57,723 nucleotides of DNA from Phycisphaerae bacterium. Lineage in GTDB: Bacteria > Planctomycetota > Phycisphaerae > UBA1845. A program made the position numbers and the translations under genes. Location of the stretch: contig JAJDDV010000034.1 of NCBI GenBank assembly GCA_029260135.1, positions 1 to 57,723 on the forward strand. The letters are read 5' to 3'. The notes under the pieces were generated by a model, which saw only the letters and a program-made list of their open reading frames with translations, did no database searches and was not told the DNA's origin. Numbering within the stretch: the stretch's first letter is position 1; every line of letters begins with the position of its first letter. Positions 53,981 to 57,723 of this stretch are shown here, piece by piece.

Positions 53981-54054
53981 CTATTGCCAACGTATCACCC
54001 TTCGTCTTCACCAAGAACGTCTCGAGCGCACGGTCGCCCTCGCGTATCGAGCGA

Positions 54055-55347
54055 TCAGCCCGTACAACCAGGTACCGCTGCCATTCCATCACCCGTCCGC
54101 GGAAGCCCGAGCACCTCGTGCGCCCAGTCCGCCGACACGCGAAGCCCCAGCCGGTTCACCGCCGCGTCCAGCACCTCCGCCAGTTCCTTCGCGCCCGTGG
54201 GTCTCCGTACCTTCCGCCGGAAGTACGGCGGACACACATCCGGCCCGAACTGCAACCGCGTAAGAGGCGTCAACAGATCGCGGCGGATCGTACGCGCCTC
54301 TTTGCGAAGGTCGTCGGCGAGCACATCCTGACGGACGGTCTCATGAACTCGCGTCGCAGCCACCGACCCACTCTGACCCGAAATGTCCGTCGTAAGTGTC
54401 TGACCAAGCCAAGCCTTGCTCATTTCTCGATTGAGAAACTCGATGAGCCGCGCGTAAGGCGGCCCCGACGTCCCCCGGTTGGCTTCGACAATCTGCAACT
54501 CAACCGCGCGGCTGAAGATCCCCGTGGCGTTGCTCCCGAGCGACTCCAACATGCGAATCAGTTCTTGCTTTTCTTCGAGCGTCGCCGTCGCCTCATACCG
54601 TGCGATGCGCACCGGCATGCCGAAAACCTCGGCGAAGATCATCCAGTCTTTCAGCGCGAGGTTCTTGGCCAGATACGCCATGGACGTAACGCGAAGAAGC
54701 CCGCCGCGCTGGGGATGACCCGAAACGGCGTGCGGCGTGTGGACGATGAACTTACCCTGGGGCGGCTCGATCCCCTCCTGAGGCTCCTCCCGCGTCAAGA
54801 TACGCAGGCGATCGAGTTCGTCGAACACCAGTCGCGTGAAATCGACCGGAACGATCTCCACCGGCCGCAGACCGCGCGAACCCGTGACATCCCAGACGAT
54901 CTCCGCCACGGCGATATTGCGCCCCACAGCCAGCGCCAGATGCTGAAGAGCCTCGTCAAAGCACTCCATCTCACCAAGAACCTCACGGACAAAGTCCGCA
55001 GCCTCGTCCGCCCGCCGCCGATCCGGCATGTCGCCGACGTCGGCTGCACTGACCACGCACCACTCCAGCCCCGTCATCGCCAAACGGCGCGATTGCGCCA
55101 CGGAGTAGAGATGCGCGTCCTTCTCCTCCATCTCCTCGAAGAGCTGCATCGCGGACGAGAGCGAACCGTCATCCGCCTCGCGCAGAATCGTGGCGAGCCG
55201 CGACGGAGTCAGACCCGCGCCGGGATAATCCCGTGCTGAATCTTCGGCGCGCGGTACGATCACCCGGCCGGGCCTGAGACGCTCGGTCGTCTTCGCGCGA
55301 AACGCGCCAAGAATGCGGTCGCTGAACTTCTTCTTGTGATTGGTCAT
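54055..55347 (-). CDS. Mu gp29-like DUF935 portal protein
   Basis: A 430-residue portal protein. DUF935 features: MTNHKKKFSDRILG start, GSLSSAMQLFEEMEEKDAHL, RRLAMTGLEWCVV, then FMPVRIARYEA-type text (GMPVRIARYEATA) and a long helical C terminus with FLNREMSKAWLGQTLT. Portal rings form the DNA entry vertex of the head. Length is close to Mu gp29 (about 500), somewhat short at the C terminus. Confidence 0.88.
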   Translation of the reverse strand: MTNHKKKFSDRILGAFRAKTTERLRPGRVIVPRAEDSARDYPGAGLTPSRLATILREADDGSLSSAMQLFEEMEEKDAHLYSVAQSRRLAMTGLEWCVVSAADVGDMPDRRRADEAADFVREVLGEMECFDEALQHLALAVGRNIAVAEIVWDVTGSRGLRPVEIVPVDFTRLVFDELDRLRILTREEPQEGIEPPQGKFIVHTPHAVSGHPQRGGLLRVTSMAYLAKNLALKDWMIFAEVFGMPVRIARYEATATLEEKQELIRMLESLGSNATGIFSRAVELQIVEANRGTSGPPYARLIEFLNREMSKAWLGQTLTTDISGQSGSVAATRVHETVRQDVLADDLRKEARTIRRDLLTPLTRLQFGPDVCPPYFRRKVRRPTGAKELAEVLDAAVNRLGLRVSADWAHEVLGLPRTGDGMAAVPGCTG

Positions 55348-55365
55348 CTGGAAATCACCTCAGAA

Positions 55366-56700
55366 CTACCAGGTTCCTTGTCGTGCATACCGCAGCGGTC
55401 TCGCAGCCATCGATTCAACGCTTCCGACGAAGCCATCCGCCGCGTACAGTGCCAGCGCGGCCGCCCAAAAACGATCGGCGTGGTTCCCCTCCCGTCGCGG
55501 CGCCGACAGCCGAAAGTGCCCCGAGGCTGTAACCGTCCGCTCAAGTGAATGCCAGTCGTTGCGAATACGATCGTCGCTGGGGATACGAACGCACCGACCT
55601 TCAACCGCCACGCGCAGCGCCCCGGCCATCTGCGACTTCAACGCCGACGTAAACGTCACCGCCTCCACGCGATGACCGCCAAACCGCTCCACCGCCTGTT
55701 CCGCCAATTGCATCCCCAGACCACCCCCGTCGATGCAGCATCGACGAACGGGGCACTGCGAAAGCACTTCGTGCAACAGAGCCTGTTGAACGCGAAACGG
55801 CGCCGCCGCCAGCTCAAAGAGACCGACCGTACGAAAGACCGTACCATCCCTCACGAAAACCCACATCACCGTCAGGTCGCGAACGCGGCCGATGTCGACG
55901 CCCATGAACAACTCGCCCCGCTCGTGCGAAAGCGCCTCCACGGAATCGCACGGGATCAGCGACGGATCGGCACAGGCGGTGATCTGATCGTGTGTCAGAA
56001 AAGCCGTGGCTTCGTCAACGAACTCACAGAGAAACTCCTGGCGAAAGAGAAGATCATCCGCCATCGCGCCGCGCAGCGACTCAGCCTCAGCGCCAAGGCC
56101 CTGCGCAATCGCGTCGTGGATGTCCACCGTACTCTGCTCGAACAGATCATTATCGCGGAGCTGATAAAAGACATTGGATTTGCCCTTCGGCGTCGATGCG
56201 ACGTCCAGCTCACCGTCGCCACGCAGAATCGTCGGGAACATCGCCCCCCAGATGTCGCGATCGAATGCGTGCATCGCGAACTCATCGAGGAAGACGTCGC
56301 CGGTGAACCCACGTGCCGTCTGTGGATTCGCCGGCAGCCCGATCACCCGAACGCCACCGGGCAGCACAATCTCGAGCTGTTTGACGCTCAACTCTTTGAA
56401 AAACCGATCGTCGTAATAATCGTTGGCGATCTTGAGCGCCTGACAGTGCTGCCGCACCTTGAGGATCAGCTCGCGACTTTGACGCTCACCGGCGGAAAGG
56501 AAGACCTGCGTGCGCCCACGCCGCATCCCCCGAAGAATGCGCCGAAGTGACTTGGTGAAACTCTTGCCCGTCTGCCGAGCCCAGCAGTTCCACCGAAACC
56601 GAGCGTCCGATTCCACATCCGCCCGCTGATACGCCAGCAGCGGGACAATGGCTCGCACTTGTGCCGCTGCTCGTGAAGCGTTGCCGTCTTCGACGCTCAT
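55366..56700 (-). CDS. Terminase large subunit, Mu gp28-like
   Basis: A 444-residue packaging motor. Walker A-type text is CWARQTGKSFT (about residues 39-49), Walker B DVFLDEFAMHAFD (about 135-147), coupling motif ASTPKG. The nuclease half has GVDIGRVRDLTVMWVF, DGGGLGMQLAEQAVERFGG and NHADRFWAAALALYA, with acidic residues D/D/D in place. So ATPase and nuclease both look complete. No small terminase gene is adjacent. Confidence 0.88.
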   Translation of the reverse strand: MSVEDGNASRAAAQVRAIVPLLAYQRADVESDARFRWNCWARQTGKSFTKSLRRILRGMRRGRTQVFLSAGERQSRELILKVRQHCQALKIANDYYDDRFFKELSVKQLEIVLPGGVRVIGLPANPQTARGFTGDVFLDEFAMHAFDRDIWGAMFPTILRGDGELDVASTPKGKSNVFYQLRDNDLFEQSTVDIHDAIAQGLGAEAESLRGAMADDLLFRQEFLCEFVDEATAFLTHDQITACADPSLIPCDSVEALSHERGELFMGVDIGRVRDLTVMWVFVRDGTVFRTVGLFELAAAPFRVQQALLHEVLSQCPVRRCCIDGGGLGMQLAEQAVERFGGHRVEAVTFTSALKSQMAGALRVAVEGRCVRIPSDDRIRNDWHSLERTVTASGHFRLSAPRREGNHADRFWAAALALYAADGFVGSVESMAARPLRYARQGTW

Positions 56701-56934
56701 CCCAAACCCGTCCTCCCGGTCGACGCTCGGCGCGCCCTCGGATCACCGAGCCCCATCAACCCAAGAACGCATGCACCGCTCGGTCGGCGTGCAAGTCGAA
56801 CCGATCAGGCAAAACCGACGGTGCCAGCCGACCTCACAAACGCCGAATCGCAAACCCAGTGCGGGTGCCATCCCGCCGCCGACCCGGTATCATCCAGAAA
56901 GCGACACGACACGAAGTCCAACGGAGCTGCAGAA

Positions 56935-57276
56935 ATGAATATCGAAGATATGGTGTTCGTAGGGTTCAACGCACGGGCCGCAGCCCTCGATCGTCAAACC
57001 GGCGACATCATCTGGAAATGGCAGGCCTCCCACGGCTCGGGATTCGTCTCGCTACTGCTTGACGGCCAACACCTCTTCGCCGCTGTGAGAGGCTACACCT
57101 ACGGCCTCGAAGCCGCCACGGGACAACAACTCTGGATGAACCCCATGACCGGCTTCGGATACGGAGTCACCTCACTGGCCACCACCAAAGGAAATACACG
57201 GCACGCCCCGCTAGGCCAGGCCGCTGCACAACAGGCCGCCGCGGCCGCAGGCGCAGGCGGCGCCGCGGGCTCGTAG
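56935..57276 (+). CDS. Short PQQ-propeller-like protein
   Basis: A 113-residue protein. VFVGFNARAAALDRQTGDIIWKWQA and LFAAVRGYTYGLEAATGQQLWMNPM are two PQQ-like beta-propeller blades; only about two of the usual 7-8 blades are present. A Gly/Ala-rich tail (QAAAQQAAAAAGAGGAAG) ends the protein. ATG 56935 follows GGAG. A short family of such two-blade proteins exists in planctomycetes and other bacteria; function unknown. Confidence 0.75.
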   Translation: MNIEDMVFVGFNARAAALDRQTGDIIWKWQASHGSGFVSLLLDGQHLFAAVRGYTYGLEAATGQQLWMNPMTGFGYGVTSLATTKGNTRHAPLGQAAAQQAAAAAGAGGAAGS

Positions 57277-57350
57277 ACCATCGGACAGCCAGGCACGGAA
57301 GAACATCCACCGCGCAAGGCAAAGGTGAATCAACAGAACGTAGACCAACG

Positions 57351-57587
57351 ATGAACGAACCGGAGCAACTCAACTTCATCTACGAACTCTTCGACCCCTC
57401 CCTTCCCCGACTCGGCCCTGGTGACGCCGCTTCGACAACAAGAGCACTGCGCACAATCCTCGCAAACCGCAAACAACGCGAAGATCCCTCGCCATCCACC
57501 CAGCTCAGAATCCTGGATCTTGGCTCTGGAAACGGCGCGCAGACGATGCAACTCGCAAAGCACACGCGCGGAACCATCCTCGCCCTA
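57351..57587 (+). pseudogene. Methyltransferase gene interrupted by an IS element
   Basis: About 79 codons are left. N terminus MNEPEQLNFIYELFDPSLPRLGPG, then RILDLGSGNGAQTMQLAKHTRG, the SAM-binding loop of a class I methyltransferase. The family sequence ILALD... stops at ILAL, exactly where the IS630 end begins (base 57588, after CTA). The remaining frame reads 13 codons of IS sequence to a stop. The 3' part should lie beyond the IS element, outside this window. Confidence 0.8.
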
Positions 57588-57723
57588 GAGCGGTTTCAGT
57601 CAACATGTAGCGTGTATCCTGCGTGACGGAAGCAGTTGGTGGCGTCGGAGGGTGTCACCGCGTCAAGCACGGCCTGCATGGATTGCCAGAGGGTGGTCTG
57701 GGTGCGGCAGGCCAACGTGCGAA
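57588..57723 (-). mobile_element. IS630-family insertion sequence, 3' end only
   Basis: The element end GAGCGGTTTCAGTC follows a TA dinucleotide (57586-57587), the IS630 target. The transposase 3' end starts eight bases inside. The element runs past the window edge. Confidence 0.7.
57596..57723 (-). CDS. IS630-family transposase, C-terminal fragment
   Basis: Read on the minus strand, the last 42 codons give TTLWQSMQAVLDAVTPSD then ATNCFRHAGYTLHVD and a TGA at 57596-57598. The pattern (L....VLD.v....C.NyF.H.GY) is the end of IS630/Tc1-type DDE transposases. The 5' part is outside the window. Confidence 0.75.
   Translation of the reverse strand, partial: RTLACRTQTTLWQSMQAVLDAVTPSDATNCFRHAGYTLHVD

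Larger units (their letters stand above)
47928..56700 (-). mobile_element. Mu-type phage head cassette, head and connector genes only
   Basis: Eleven genes on one strand, tightly packed, in the order terminase, portal, protease/scaffold, decoration protein, capsid protein, gp36-like, gp37-like, two unknowns, C1q-type fibre, unknown. No integrase, Mu transposase, repressor, small terminase, tail tube, sheath, tape measure or lysis gene is seen, and no attachment repeats were found. All frames are intact. It lies between parB and a PQQ-fragment gene. Confidence 0.8.

Noticed and set aside
53944..55239. Long plus-strand frame opposite the portal gene
   Set aside because: Shadow frame of a recognised DUF935 portal; composition is Arg/His-rich and non-protein-like.
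1..57723. tRNA, rRNA or CRISPR arrays
   Set aside because: I read for T-arm text and for regular repeats and saw none; small RNA genes cannot be ruled out by eye.

Overview
The window looks like chromosomal DNA of a high-GC member of the Planctomycetota, probably of the Phycisphaerae type. Pointers are a secreted M14 carboxypeptidase ending in planctomycete-style Asp-rich dockerin-like repeats (35.2-37.1 kb), a membrane protein with the CxxCGYxLRGL...CPECG zinc ribbon common in that phylum (22.6-23.5 kb), bactofilins, and REP-like palindromes in spacers and in one gene. The phylum call is inference from protein style; no rRNA gene is present.

Layout. (1) 0-10.6 kb: one co-directional cluster for a type II secretion / type IV pilus-like machine: GspE-type ATPase (cut by the window edge), GspF-type platform protein, PilM, PilN, PilO-like and PilP/GspC-like proteins, two GspG-like pilins separated by a decayed third pilin, then GspH-, GspJ-, GspI- and GspK-like minor pseudopilins. 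No secretin or prepilin peptidase is visible. (2) 10.7-20.5 kb: mixed housekeeping and envelope genes: quinone-oxidoreductase-like MDR, a protein with three VanZ-like modules, a bactofilin next to a zinc-ribbon bactofilin, GT2 plus DUF2304, DUF4405, inositol monophosphatase family, D-2-hydroxyacid dehydrogenase, HtrA-type protease, DUF971. (3) 20.5-22.5 kb: a small accessory island (TIGR04255-like protein, unknown protein, PIN nuclease) with overlapping genes. (4) 22.6-37.1 kb: zinc-ribbon membrane protein, scpB, two convergent large unknowns, MarC-like protein, folD, an enlarged valS, TFIIB-type zinc-finger protein, membrane protein, M14 carboxypeptidase. (5) 37.2-45.8 kb, mostly minus strand: GNAT, heavy-metal-type P-type ATPase, 2-oxoacid:ferredoxin oxidoreductase (KorAB type), ArnT-like glycosyltransferase with TPRs. 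(6) 45.8-47.8 kb: a 1.1 kb non-coding stretch with two parS sites, followed by parB without parA. (7) 47.9-56.7 kb: an intact eleven-gene, minus-strand Mu-type phage head cassette (terminase, DUF935 portal, I-type protease, decoration protein, gpT capsid protein, gp36-type connector, C1q-like fibre) with no visible integrase, transposase, lysis, tape-measure, sheath or replication genes. (8) 56.9-57.7 kb: PQQ-propeller fragment protein, then a methyltransferase gene cut by an IS630-family element running off the window.

The most unusual unit is (7), lying directly beside the chromosomal centromere region (6): a head-only, apparently intact capsid cassette that could be a domesticated gene-transfer-agent-like or other capsid system, or the remnant of a Mu-like prophage. 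Other points of note are the triple VanZ protein, the zinc-ribbon bactofilin, the repeat-expanded valyl-tRNA synthetase, the TIGR04255/PIN island, the decayed pilin and the G-tracts in pilM. All calls come from reading the sequence and from family knowledge; no database search was run.
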